A stretch of 64,000 bases of DNA from Chryseobacterium sp. R2A-55 (GCF_021401085.1 NZ_JACBFP010000005.1:1-64000), one strand, 5' to 3'; positions 25,286 to 34,574 are shown, numbered from the stretch's first letter. Made by a program: numbers and translations. Notes: generated by a model not told the origin, from the sequence alone.

Positions 25286-26178
25286 TGCTCTTCCGTTCCA
25301 TCTACATCGGCAATCCCGCCTATCTGAAACTGAAAGACAACCAAATGTATATTTTGGAGCCGGAGACCAATGAAGTGAAGGGAAAGGTTCCGGTAGAAGA
25401 TTTGGGCTTACTGATGCTCGATCATTTTCAAATAACGATTTCGCATCAGCTGATCCAAAAAATGATGGGGAATAATGTGGTGGTCATCAGTTGCGATGCT
25501 TTCCATCTTCCACACGGAATCATGCTTCCCATGTTTGGACACACTGAGCATTCGCAGCGTTTGAAGGACCAGCTGGAAGCAAGTGAACCTTTGAAGAAGC
25601 AGCTTTGGAAACAGACGGTGGAGTGTAAGATTGAAAATCAGAAAGAAGTACTGATCCGGCTCGGAAATTATTATGAACCGATGAACGAATATCTGCGAAA
25701 TGTGAAAAGCGGCGACAGTACCAATATGGAGGGAATCGCAGCGCAACATTACTGGAAGTACCTGATTTCATTGGATTTCCTGCGTGAACGTTTTGGGGAA
25801 TCGCCCAACCAGTTTTTCAATTTCGGATATTCAGTTTTGCGGAGCATTGTCGCCAGATCTTTGGTGGAGACTGGATTGCTTCCTGTTTTGGGGATTTTCC
25901 ACAAGAATAAATACAATCCCTATTGTTTGGCGGATGACCTCATGGAACCCTACCGTCCATTTGTTGATTTTATGGTGATGGAATGGCTGAAAGTTTATCC
26001 GGAATCTGAAGAATTGACCAGGGAATTTAAGGCCTATGTTTTACAGATTGCCACAAAGGATCTGAAAATAGATGGATTGACAAGACCCTTGATGGTGGCG
26101 GTGAAAGCCACGGCCAGTTCACTTTATAAATGTTATACCGGCGAAAAGAGACTGCTCTCTTATCCCGAATTTATATAA
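25285..26178 (+). CDS. cas1: Cas1 integrase, type II
   Basis: 297 residues. The type II Cas1 start MLFRSIYIGNPAYLKLKDNQ and the block NMEGIAAQHYWKYL with the catalytic Glu are visible, as are the later metal-site His (VLGIFHKNKYNPYCLADDLM) and Asp/Glu region (MEPYRPFVDFMVMEW). It inserts new spacers together with Cas2. Translationally coupled to cas9 by a one-base overlap; cas2 follows after 35 bases. Confidence 0.95.
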   Translation: MLFRSIYIGNPAYLKLKDNQMYILEPETNEVKGKVPVEDLGLLMLDHFQITISHQLIQKMMGNNVVVISCDAFHLPHGIMLPMFGHTEHSQRLKDQLEASEPLKKQLWKQTVECKIENQKEVLIRLGNYYEPMNEYLRNVKSGDSTNMEGIAAQHYWKYLISLDFLRERFGESPNQFFNFGYSVLRSIVARSLVETGLLPVLGIFHKNKYNPYCLADDLMEPYRPFVDFMVMEWLKVYPESEELTREFKAYVLQIATKDLKIDGLTRPLMVAVKATASSLYKCYTGEKRLLSYPEFI

Positions 26179-26210
26179 TATCAGTGTCGTTCAACATCTA
26201 TCAATTATAA

Positions 26211-26552
<342 letters not shown>

Positions 26553-26675
26553 TGAACATTGGTGAAATACATTCCGAATTCATTGCTTAATTTAAGATTA
26601 GAATCCAGAAAAAGCATACATGGCAAATAATGCGCAAAGAAAAAATGGTTAAAATTTATTCCTGAAAAACCTCTT

Positions 26676-26700
26676 AAAACCTCCATTTTCAGGAGGTTTT
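26676..26700. terminator. Bidirectional terminator between cas2 and the CRISPR array
   Basis: AAAACCTCC, 7-base loop, GGAGGTTTT, with Ts continuing to 26702 on the plus strand and a second T-rich stretch on the minus strand. It separates the cas operon from the array, whose crRNAs are read in the opposite direction, and lies only 8 bases from the first repeat. Confidence 0.8.
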
Positions 26701-26710
26701 TTAGATTGAG

Positions 26711-28982
26711 GTTGTGTCGTGTCACGAAGTTAATAAATTTTGAAAGCAATTCACAACTTAAATCACTATACATCCTGCTCTGTTTGTTGTTGTGTCGTGT
26801 CACGAAGTTAATAAATTTTGAAAGCAATTCACAACAGCAAAAGCATCCCCTGAAATGTCACACAGGTTGTGTCGTGTCACGAAGTTAATAAATTTTGAAA
26901 GCAATTCACAACTGGCAGGGGGAGTGCAGGGATCTAGCCTAGCGTTGTGTCGTGTCACGAAGTTAATAAATTTTGAAAGCAATTCACAACAGAGGACAGC
27001 TATGTGATCCTCTATCATTTGTTGTGTCGTGTCACGAAGTTAATAAATTTTGAAAGCAATTCACAACCACTCTCTCTAGCCTGAGTGGGTAGAGATTGTT
27101 GTGTCGTGTCACGAAGTTAATAAATTTTGAAAGCAATTCACAACTATGACAAAAAAGACAAAAAAGTCTATTTTGTTGTGTCGTGTCACGAAGTTAATAA
27201 ATTTTGAAAGCAATTCACAACAGCTATGCACAGCTTTGACATATTGCAGGAGTTGTGTCGTGTCACGAAGTTAATAAATTTTGAAAGCAATTCACAACAG
27301 ATTGATTGTTGTTTCCATTTTAGTTCGAGTTGTGTCGTGTCACGAAGTTAATAAATTTTGAAAGCAATTCACAACTGTCTGCCGTATGTCCACGAAACTT
27401 GTCCGGTTGTGTCGTGTCACGAAGTTAATAAATTTTGAAAGCAATTCACAACTTATCCTTACACACCAAATGGAGCAAATTCGTTGTGTCGTGTCACGAA
27501 GTTAATAAATTTTGAAAGCAATTCACAACAAGTTTTTGTTCTGAAATCGACCCGTCAAAGTTGTGTCGTGTCACGAAGTTAATAAATTTTGAAAGCAATT
27601 CACAACCAAGGGACGGTCGTAACCATTCAAATTTGGGTTGTGTCGTGTCACGAAGTTAATAAATTTTGAAAGCAATTCACAACTTTACTTTAACCCCACA
27701 AATTTGCGTTTGTGTTGTGTCGTGTCACGAAGTTAATAAATTTTGAAAGCAATTCACAACTTATTGCTGAAGGTGCAGAACTGCCTAATTGTTGTGTCGT
27801 GTCACGAAGTTAATAAATTTTGAAAGCAATTCACAACACTGTCAATTGATTCCAAGTCTAAATTTAAGTTGTGTCGTGTCACGAAGTTAATAAATTTTGA
27901 AAGCAATTCACAACTAGATCGAGGAAGGAAACTTGGAATATTCTGTTGTGTCGTGTCACGAAGTTAATAAATTTTGAAAGCAATTCACAACAAGATCGCC
28001 TGTGCTGTCCGATGACATGCAGTTGTGTCGTGTCACGAAGTTAATAAATTTTGAAAGCAATTCACAACTGCGGCACACACAGAAGCTGAAAAAAGAGAGT
28101 TGTGTCGTGTCACGAAGTTAATAAATTTTGAAAGCAATTCACAACAGCAGTTAGAATTTAATATCAAATCAAATTGTTGTGTCGTGTCACGAAGTTAATA
28201 AATTTTGAAAGCAATTCACAACTCCTCCTTTCTGCTTTGTCAATTCATCTTCGTTGTGTCGTGTCACGAAGTTAATAAATTTTGAAAGCAATTCACAACT
28301 ATTGATTCAATAAACAACAGTTAACAGAAGTTGTGTCGTGTCACGAAGTTAATAAATTTTGAAAGCAATTCACAACCCTGCTAAAATCGGGCGGTTACTG
28401 GTTGTGGTTGTGTCGTGTCACGAAGTTAATAAATTTTGAAAGCAATTCACAACTTCAATTTGCTTCAGATGAAAATCCTTCGAGTTGTGTCGTGTCACGA
28501 AGTTAATAAATTTTGAAAGCAATTCACAACGGAAGCTTGGGAGGTAACATCTCCCTGGATGTTGTGTCGTGTCACGAAGTTAATAAATTTTGAAAGCAAT
28601 TCACAACGCCGACGGATTAGAAATAGACAAAACTAAGGTTGTGTCGTGTCACGAAGTTAATAAATTTTGAAAGCAATTCACAACCATAAAATGCAGGTTT
28701 ATGCGCCGAACAAGGTTGTGTCGTGTCACGAAGTTAATAAATTTTGAAAGCAATTCACAACTGAATTGAAAAAATCAAAAAATCAAGTTTCGTTGTGTCG
28801 TGTCACGAAGTTAATAAATTTTGAAAGCAATTCACAACGAAGCAGATTACGAGGAGTTGAAAGCTAAAGTTGTGTCGTGTCACGAAGTTAATAAATTTTG
28901 AAAGCAATTCACAACCTGAAAGCAATTCGTTAATCATGATCATCAGTTGTGTCGTGTCACGAAGTTAATAAATTTTGAAAGC
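26711..28982 (-). CRISPR. CRISPR array, 29 full repeats plus one truncated, 29 spacers
   Basis: The repeat is 47 bases. On the plus strand it begins GTTGTGTCGTGTCACG and ends GAAAGCAATTCACAAC, with inverted ends GTTGTG/CACAAC. The first repeat is at 26711-26757; the 29th full one is at 28869-28915. The 30th (28946-28982) keeps 37 bases and then diverges. All full repeats are identical as far as I can see. Spacers are 30 bases, except the first and third, which are 31. The tracrRNA anti-repeat has the same sense as the plus-strand repeat, so crRNAs come from the minus strand. The truncated repeat marks the old end, so new spacers probably enter next to cas2. Confidence 0.97.
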
Positions 28983-29188
28983 TAGTGCAAAATCAGTCTT
29001 CGGTCTTCCTCCATTTGGGTTATACTCATTTTTGAGTAAAACTTGATAATCAACATTTTCCGAGAATCCATATTCAAACATTCGTTGAATCCAGTCATTA
29101 AATCCATTGTTTGCATTTTGGTGAGAAGCATTTCTCTATAAATCTGACCGTTATCTGCCCTATAGTCCATGGCCGAAATCTCGTCCAT
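28965..29188 (-). pseudogene. Remnant of a phage AntA/AntB-type antirepressor gene fused to the array end
   Basis: On the minus strand one frame reads NNGFNDWIQRMFEYGFSENV and then DYQVLLKNEYNPNGGRPKTD before FALAFKIY and a stop inside the truncated CRISPR repeat. This is the AntA/AntB antirepressor pattern (FNDWI.R...YGF.EN.DY..L.K...NPKGGRP..DYAL). Upstream it is broken: an in-frame TAG precedes it, and the likely earlier part (RADNGQIY) lies in another frame. The domain is cut at DFAL, exactly where the repeat sequence begins, so an array rearrangement or end deletion joined the two. Not expected to make a functional product. Confidence 0.65.
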
Positions 29189-29215
29189 GCCTAATTTCTC
29201 GTAGTTACCTCTCTT

Positions 29216-29389
29216 TGATTTTATAATGTCGGAAATTCCGATATTTAAAATTTTGGAAGCTGTGGCGATAAATCTTTGTACAGGTTCGCTTTGGCTCCTT
29301 TTCCCTGTTTCGATTTTATAATGTGGGATTTTCCCACATTTAGAATTCCTTCCACAGTTTCAATGTAACTAACCAACGGAAATTTCCGT
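29216..29389. repeat. Three related palindromes with a 95-base direct repeat
   Basis: Palindromes of similar design are TCGGAA-A-TTCCGA (29229-29241), AATGTGGGA-TTT-TCCCACATT (29320-29340) and ACGGAAATTTCCGT (29376-29389). The first two sit in copies of the same sequence 95 bases apart (GATTTTATAATGT at 29217 and 29312); on the minus strand both copies encode the motif ILN(V/I)G.S.IIKSK.G. They may be operators of the lost phage control region or a degenerate duplicated coding segment. Confidence 0.4.
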
Positions 29390-29490
29390 CCGTTAACTTT
29401 TTCTCACGCAGCCTCCATGTTTCTCACTGGTCTTTTTCCAAAAGGCTAATCTGCCCTTAAATCCAGAAGGAATTAGGATGGCTACTTGGT

Positions 29491-29599
29491 GATTATATCC
29501 GCAAATCCCCTGATAAAAATGGGTGCCTACTTTCTGACTATATCAACAAATTCCCGCTTTTAAATTCGATACAACTTTCCGAGTATATCCGCAAATCCC
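29491..29599 (+). repeat. Three degenerate copies of a 45-base direct repeat
   Basis: Copies start at 29491, 29536 and 29581, each opening GAnTATATCnnCAAAT(C/T)CC and preceded by a similar CTAC(A)TT stretch. In one plus-strand frame they encode a 15-residue unit, (D/E)YI(R/N)K followed by SP or FP, before a stop. No start codon or known family is apparent; this is probably a remnant of a short-repeat protein gene. Confidence 0.45.
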
Positions 29600-29674
29600 T
29601 GTAATATTTCGACAGTCAAAAATTATTAATTAAATTCACACCGGAAGTGGCTTTAAGCCTTCCGTATCTTGGTT

Positions 29675-29706
29675 AAACCTCCATTGTCCCGAAGCAGTGG
29701 AGGTTT
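29675..29706 (+). terminator. Terminator hairpin near the 187-residue gene
   Basis: AAACCTCCA, 14-base loop, TGGAGGTTT followed by more Ts on the plus strand (six in total). It lies just past the stop of the minus-strand gene 29721-30284 and may end transcription in either direction. Confidence 0.6.
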
Positions 29707-29720
29707 TTTGTAGTGAAATT

Positions 29721-30284
29721 TTACTTGAATTGTTTTTGTAAAATTATAGCATCATTTTCACTTAAATTATCATAATCCGCACGGGATATGCCTAATGCTT
29801 TTAAATTTCGGTTAATGTAGTCCTCCGTTCTTTGCAGTGATTTTTTGTGATAATCCAGAAGTACAGAATATTGCTGCATTACAATTTTACTTAACAGTAG
29901 TGCTTCAACTATTTTGTAATGTGCACTGAAATCCTCTTTATTAACAAAGCCGTATTTCAATGAATTACCTTTTTTACCTTCAGATTCATAGTTAAATGCA
30001 CTGTAATATTTTTCAGCTAAGGGCTTGATGAGAGTTTTTTGTATGGCCGGATTACTAAAATTATCCAAACTCAAAACATCTTTAACGATCGGTGATATTG
30101 CTTCCAGAGCCTCCGTCAGGAAATTCAATTGAGTGTCGATTATTTGAAGTTTATCAACTTCTGTAGCAAGTGAATCTACTTTTAGTCGGCGTTCCTCTAA
30201 TATTTTCTCAACGCTAGTCTCCGTAATTTGGGCGGATAAAACAATACTACTTAGGAAAAGTAATATTGAAAATAGTTTTCTCAT
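29721..30284 (-). CDS. Hypothetical secreted helical protein
   Basis: 187 residues. The signal peptide MRKLFSILLFLSSIVLSAQ is clear, with cleavage expected after LSA. The mature part is helical and charged, with no cysteines and no recognised domain; it may be periplasmic. The neighbours are not functionally related, and it is transcribed alone, with a terminator after its stop. A shadow of a larger conserved family cannot be excluded. Confidence 0.75.
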   Translation of the reverse strand: MRKLFSILLFLSSIVLSAQITETSVEKILEERRLKVDSLATEVDKLQIIDTQLNFLTEALEAISPIVKDVLSLDNFSNPAIQKTLIKPLAEKYYSAFNYESEGKKGNSLKYGFVNKEDFSAHYKIVEALLLSKIVMQQYSVLLDYHKKSLQRTEDYINRNLKALGISRADYDNLSENDAIILQKQFK

Positions 30285-30668
30285 TGTGTAATTTTTTATA
30301 AAGATAAACCCTTTTACTTAAATTTTAAAATGATTATTTTCATTTCAAAGAACGAATGGTGAAAATCGTAAATATCGCCAAATTTGTTGAGAGCCATCGA
30401 TTTCACGATTTTGTGAAAGAGTCCATTCTGATGGCTTACTCATAGAATTATGAAATACCTCAAAGTTAGAGGGTAAAGAAAGTTCACATTTAGGATGTTG
30501 AAGAAACTTAATTCCTTAAAATTTAATATATTTGTATTAGCCGGAACGAGTATTGGTAAATTTTCAATCAACAACAACCGTATTTGCCTAGCAATACAAA
30601 ACCAATACACGAAGGCTAAAAACAAAAACGCAACACCTTATTTATAAGCGTGTTGCATTTTACTTTTG
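30285..30668. other. Intergenic stretch before tRNA-Leu
   Basis: About 380 bases with no supported gene. Short minus-strand frames lack protein-like composition. No regulatory RNA was recognised; it probably contains only the promoter of the 187-residue gene. Confidence 0.4.
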
Positions 30669-30750
30669 TGCCCGAAACAGGACTCGAACCTGCAAGCCGT
30701 GAAGCACCCGCACCTGAAACGAGCGTGTCTACCAATTTCACCATTCGGGC
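30669..30750 (-). tRNA. tRNA-Leu, anticodon CAG
   Basis: On the minus strand it begins GCCCGAATGGTGAAATTGG and ends in the complementary TTCGGGC plus discriminator A. The loop TTCAGGT gives anticodon CAG (codon CUG). A long variable arm (about 13 bases, TGCTTCACGGCTT) and the GGTAGACACGC D-arm are typical of class II leucine tRNAs. No CCA is encoded. Confidence 0.93.
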
Positions 30751-30860
30751 TTGATTGCGGCAAAGTTAACAATTTTGAAAAATAATATGGATATTTTTCA
30801 AAAAAAAAATAGTCGGTATCTGGCCGGAAAATTTGGCTCTTCCCGGGTATCGGCCAAAAA

Positions 30861-30886
30861 AAAACACCCCGCAATGGAGGTGTTTT
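30861..30886 (-). terminator. Terminator of the dual-isomerase gene
   Basis: AAAACACC, 10-base loop, GGTGTTTT. On the minus strand it is followed by a run of nine Ts, 22 bases after the stop of the isomerase gene. Confidence 0.8.
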
Positions 30887-30908
30887 AATTTCAGAAATGA
30901 AATGCCCA

Positions 30909-32033
30909 TTATTTTGTAGCGTTGCTTTTCACGTGAACCAGTTCCACATCGAAAACGAGCCAAGCGTTTGGCGGAATGACTCCACCTGCACCTCTGGAAC
31001 CATAGCCAAGTTCTGAAGGGATCAATAAGGTAGCTGTTTCCCCTTCCTTTAAAAGCATGATGCCTTCGTCCCAGCCTTTGATGACCTGACCAACGCCGAT
31101 TGGGATTTCGATCGGCTGATTTCTTTTGAAGGAAGAATCGAACTCGGTTCCATCAACCAATCTTCCTGCATAATGAACCGAAACTTTTTCTCCCGGATTT
31201 GGTTTCACACCATCAGTGGTTTTGGTGATTTTGTAGTACAATCCGGATGGGGTGCTCTGCATTCCTTCTTTCATCTGATCCACGAATTTTTGCTGGTTGG
31301 CGGCAAATTCGTCTTCCTTTCTTTTTTGTTCCGCTTCTATTTTTTCCAGAATCACCCTGTTGTTTTCCTGAATTTTTGCTTTTCCTTCGTTAAAGGTTTT
31401 TGCCGCATCATAATTTTTATAGGCGTCCCCTTTACTGAACACGGAAACTTTTTCTAAAACCACGTCTGTTTTGGGTTTGTCCTGCGGTCCTTTTTCCACG
31501 TTGGCGATTTCGTCAATCACGTTTTGTCCTTTGACCACTTCTCCGAAAATGGTGTGCTTTCCGTCCAGCCAGGGAGTTGCCACTTCAGTGATGAAGAATT
31601 GCGAACCGTTTGTGTTGGGACCGGAGTTGGCCATGGAAAGGATTCCTTTTCCCGTGTGTTGCAGGTCGTTTCTTTCGTCGTCAAATTTATAACCCGGATC
31701 ACCCATTCCGGTTCCCTGTGGATCACCTCCCTGGATCATGAAATCTTTGATCACGCGGTGGAAAATAGTTCCGTCATAATAGGGAACTCCCTTTGCTTTT
31801 GCGGTGTTGTCTATTTTTCCCTCTGCCAAACCGATGAAATTAGCCACGGTGACCGGAGCTTTCCGGTCTTCAAATTTCACGATCATACTTCCTTTTGAAG
31901 TTTGGAAGTTGGCATAAAGTCCGTCTTTCAGGCCTTCGTAAGTTTCTTTGTCTACGTTCATTTTTTTATAAATTGGTGTACAATTGGTTAAAGTGATTGC
32001 CGCTAAAGCAATTAAAAAACTCTTCTTTATCAT
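30909..32033 (-). CDS. Lipoprotein with cyclophilin and FKBP peptidyl-prolyl isomerase domains
   Basis: 374 residues. A lipoprotein signal ends in LTNC (Cys18). The cyclophilin domain (about 40-205) shows TIFHRVIKDFMIQGGDPQG and NGSQFFIT; a charged coiled linker (about 215-265) joins an FKBP domain (about 270-370) with VSVHYAGRLVDGTEFDSS, VIKGWDEGI and LGYGSRGAGGVIPPNAWLVF. Both active sites look intact. Such fused isomerases help fold exported proteins in the periplasm. It lies 11 bases after the GldI-like gene, so both are probably one operon. Confidence 0.9.
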   Translation of the reverse strand: MIKKSFLIALAAITLTNCTPIYKKMNVDKETYEGLKDGLYANFQTSKGSMIVKFEDRKAPVTVANFIGLAEGKIDNTAKAKGVPYYDGTIFHRVIKDFMIQGGDPQGTGMGDPGYKFDDERNDLQHTGKGILSMANSGPNTNGSQFFITEVATPWLDGKHTIFGEVVKGQNVIDEIANVEKGPQDKPKTDVVLEKVSVFSKGDAYKNYDAAKTFNEGKAKIQENNRVILEKIEAEQKRKEDEFAANQQKFVDQMKEGMQSTPSGLYYKITKTTDGVKPNPGEKVSVHYAGRLVDGTEFDSSFKRNQPIEIPIGVGQVIKGWDEGIMLLKEGETATLLIPSELGYGSRGAGGVIPPNAWLVFDVELVHVKSNATK

Positions 32034-32044
32034 ATATTTCTATC

Positions 32045-32554
32045 TTATAGTACTTTTACTTTAATGATTAAGGGGATGTCGTTTGCGATTTTGTCATTGT
32101 CGCCATAAGTTCCATACGCCAGTACGGACGGGACCAGAATGGTGGCCTGTTGATTTTTTTCCAGATACCTCAAAACATCTTCAACCGCTTTCAATTCTTC
32201 AAATTTCCCGAACTGCACGTTAAGTTTTTTTTTCGGCAGGTCATAAAGTTTCACCTGGTCAAAATCATAGATGTAATATTCGTAGGAAATGCTTTCACCA
32301 TCTGATTTTTTTGTTCTGGAGCCCAGATTTTCAATATTGACCCAGTAATTCATGCCCATTGGATAGAATTTTTCGTTCTGTCCCCTGATCCAGTCCTGGA
32401 TCTGCAGTCTTTCAGTTTGGTTTAAATTCTTCGACCTGTTTTTCGAGGTGTTCAAATCCGTCTCACTCAAGAAACCTCCAACAGGTGGATGCGGAGGATT
32501 TGGCTGTGTACAGCCCAAAAAAGCGAGAACCGAAAATGCAATTAATTTTTTCAT
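32045..32554 (-). CDS. gldI: GldI-like FKBP peptidyl-prolyl isomerase lipoprotein
   Basis: 169 residues, with a lipoprotein signal ending in LGC (Cys15) and a single FKBP-like domain. The C-terminal part ATILVPSVLAYGTYGDNDKI matches the gliding-associated isomerase GldI of flavobacteria, in which several active-site residues are altered. GldI supports gliding motility and type IX secretion in F. johnsoniae. It is the first gene of a probable operon with the dual isomerase. Motility of this organism is not implied, since Weeksellaceae keep gld genes for secretion. Confidence 0.78.
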   Translation of the reverse strand: MKKLIAFSVLAFLGCTQPNPPHPPVGGFLSETDLNTSKNRSKNLNQTERLQIQDWIRGQNEKFYPMGMNYWVNIENLGSRTKKSDGESISYEYYIYDFDQVKLYDLPKKKLNVQFGKFEELKAVEDVLRYLEKNQQATILVPSVLAYGTYGDNDKIANDIPLIIKVKVL

Positions 32555-32601
32555 AAAAAACTTCTGCGAAAATACACAATTCAGATTACATCAGAAAACG
32601 A

Positions 32602-32631
32602 AAAATCCGGCAAAACAGTTTACCGGATTTT
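32602..32631 (-). terminator. Terminator downstream of ilvE
   Basis: AAAATCCGG, 12-base loop, CCGGATTTT; T-rich on the minus strand, 18 bases after the ilvE stop. Confidence 0.75.
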
Positions 32632-32648
32632 GCATTGAATGTAAGTTC

Positions 32649-33722
32649 TTAAACGGTTTCCATCACATTTTTTTCCACCAAAACCCTCCATCCAAAAGGA
32701 TCTTCTGCCTTGTTGGTTTGAATATCGACCAAGTCTTTCTGCAAAGTCAGTGCGAAACTTTCTTCATCTGAAAGTTTCGGCAATTCCAGTTTTTCGCCAT
32801 TGTATCCAATTGCCTGGAAAAGACTGGTTACCACTGCTGTTCCCACTCCCCATACTTCTTTTAGTGTTCCGTTTCTCTGGGCCTCAATCACGGATTTCAC
32901 TGCAATGGGTTCTACCTTTACCTCGATTCCTCTTCTCTTGGCCAATTGAAGGAAGCTGTCTCTGGTAACGCCGTCCAGGATTTTTTCTGAAGTTGGCGGC
33001 GTGTAAATCGTATCATTGATTCTCACGAAAACGTTCATGGTTCCACTTTCTTCGAAATATTCGTGGGTGGAATCGTCTGTCCAGATGATTTGCTCATAAC
33101 CTTCTTCGTTTGCCAATTGGGTAGGATAGAAGGAAGCGGCATAATTTCCGGCAGCTTTTGCAAAACCTACACCGCCATTTGCAGATCTGGAGTAATGATC
33201 AGAGATTTTCACAGAGACCGGTGCAGTATAGTAACTTTTCGCGGGCGTTGCCACGATTGCGAACAGGTATTTGTTGGAGATTCTAGCCTTCAAAGCTTCT
33301 TCGGTGGCGAAAATCAGCGGACGAATGTATAAGGACATTCCTTCCCCTTCAGGAATCCATGCTCTGTCCAGGTCCACCAAAGCTTTCAGCCCGTCCAAGA
33401 ACATTTCTTCGGTCACTTCAGGCATTGCGAGTCTGGTTGCAGATTTATTGATTCTGGAGAAGTTCTTTTCAGGTCTGAATAAAAAAACCTGTCCGTCTTT
33501 ATCTTTATAGGCCTTCATGCCTTCGAAACAAGCCTGCCCATAATTAACCCCCATCATTGCAGGAGTGAACGGCAGCGGTCCGTAGGGAACAATTTTTACT
33601 TCACCCCATTTTCCGTTTTCGTACTCGCAGATCACCATGTGGTCGGTAAAGGTATTTCCGAAAGAGAAGTTATTGGGATCAAAGCTTGAAATTCTCGGAT
33701 TTGTAGATTTTTGAATTATCAT
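32649..33722 (-). CDS. ilvE: Branched-chain amino acid aminotransferase
   Basis: 357 residues, PLP fold type IV. Recognisable are GQACFEGMKAYKDKDGQVFL, the catalytic Lys in NGGVGFAKAAGNYAASF and the cofactor-phosphate regions LDGVTRDS and WGVGTAVV. It interconverts Val, Leu and Ile with their 2-oxo acids. It is of the longer IlvE2 type common in Bacteroidota. It diverges from mnmD and ends at a clear terminator, so it is a single-gene unit. Confidence 0.93.
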   Translation of the reverse strand: MIIQKSTNPRISSFDPNNFSFGNTFTDHMVICEYENGKWGEVKIVPYGPLPFTPAMMGVNYGQACFEGMKAYKDKDGQVFLFRPEKNFSRINKSATRLAMPEVTEEMFLDGLKALVDLDRAWIPEGEGMSLYIRPLIFATEEALKARISNKYLFAIVATPAKSYYTAPVSVKISDHYSRSANGGVGFAKAAGNYAASFYPTQLANEEGYEQIIWTDDSTHEYFEESGTMNVFVRINDTIYTPPTSEKILDGVTRDSFLQLAKRRGIEVKVEPIAVKSVIEAQRNGTLKEVWGVGTAVVTSLFQAIGYNGEKLELPKLSDEESFALTLQKDLVDIQTNKAEDPFGWRVLVEKNVMETV

Positions 33723-33747
33723 TTCTAAAATTTTTGTTGGTATTCTA

Positions 33748-33755
33748 CAAATTTA
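33748..33755 (-). promoter_or_regulatory. -7 box of ilvE
   Basis: TAAATTTG on the minus strand, a perfect TAnnTTTG, 26 bases before the ATG. Confidence 0.55.
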
Positions 33756-33786
33756 ATATAATTTTTTAAATATAAAAATTTTAAGC

Positions 33787-33794
33787 TAAATTTG
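33787..33794 (+). promoter_or_regulatory. -7 box of mnmD
   Basis: TAAATTTG ends 12 bases before the ATG at 33807, so the messenger would start almost at the start codon. The divergent ilvE box lies about 40 bases away. Confidence 0.5.
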
Positions 33795-33806
33795 AAAAAA
33801 TTTGTC

Positions 33807-34484
33807 ATGAAAAGAGAAGTTAAAGTAACCTCGGATGGTAGTAAAACGTTATATATCAATGATTTGAATGAAAATTATCATTCTCATCATGGTGCAATGC
33901 AGGAAGCGCAACATGTATTTATAAAAAATGGATTAAAATTAAAATATGATTCCGAAATTAATATTTTAGAACTTGGTTTTGGAACAGGTCTTAATGTTTT
34001 GGTGACAATTGATGAGTTTTTGAAAAATGACAAAAATCATGTTGTTCAATATTTCACGATCGAAAAATATCCCGTAAATGAATCGGAAGTTAAGGAATTG
34101 GGATATGATTCATTTTTTGATGAACCGAAGATGAACGAATATTATCAGAAACTCCACCAGTGTGCATGGAATGTGAAGCATGAAATCTTGCCGAACTTCT
34201 TTTTCACCAAATACCAATGTGATTTTTTTGAGCTGAAGAACCTGGATCTGCCGCCAATTGACCTTGTTTACTATGATTGTTTCGGTGCACGGGTTCAGCC
34301 GGATCTGTGGGAAAAGCCGCTTTTTGAAATGGTGGCAGACAAAATGGAACAGGGCGGACTTTTGACCACTTATGCGTCGAAAGGAAGCGTTCGCAGGATT
34401 TTGCAGGAACTTGATTTTAAAGTGGAGAAAAAGGACGGACCGCCTGGAAAAAGAGAAATGATCAATGCGGTTCTGATGCGGTGA
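33807..34484 (+). CDS. mnmD: tRNA 5-methylaminomethyl-2-thiouridine methyltransferase MnmD
   Basis: 225 residues from the ATG at 33807; the TTG five codons earlier overlaps the promoter and is rejected. The family opening TSDGSKTLYINDLNENYHS and the SAM-binding LELGFGTGLNVL are clear, and DLVYYDCFGARVQPDLW is the DUF752/MnmD active-site region. It methylates the wobble uridine of certain tRNAs. This is the stand-alone form without the FAD-dependent MnmC oxidase part. The following 90 bases to the Nudix gene show nothing. Confidence 0.88.
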   Translation: MKREVKVTSDGSKTLYINDLNENYHSHHGAMQEAQHVFIKNGLKLKYDSEINILELGFGTGLNVLVTIDEFLKNDKNHVVQYFTIEKYPVNESEVKELGYDSFFDEPKMNEYYQKLHQCAWNVKHEILPNFFFTKYQCDFFELKNLDLPPIDLVYYDCFGARVQPDLWEKPLFEMVADKMEQGGLLTTYASKGSVRRILQELDFKVEKKDGPPGKREMINAVLMR

Positions 34485-34574
34485 TGTGTTGGTGTGATGA
34501 TGATTTTGAGTTGAACACAGATCGTGAATCCGGTATCCCGAAACATTTTATAAATTTGAAGAAAAAAATCTGAA

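Noticed and set aside
28982-29188. 68-residue frame starting MDEISAMDYRADNG
   Set aside because: Reads the antirepressor remnant in a wrong frame over most of its length; the recognisable domain lies in another frame.
30909-32554. Gliding operon
   Set aside because: Only the GldI-like isomerase is present; no other gld genes adjoin it, so no motility cluster is claimed.
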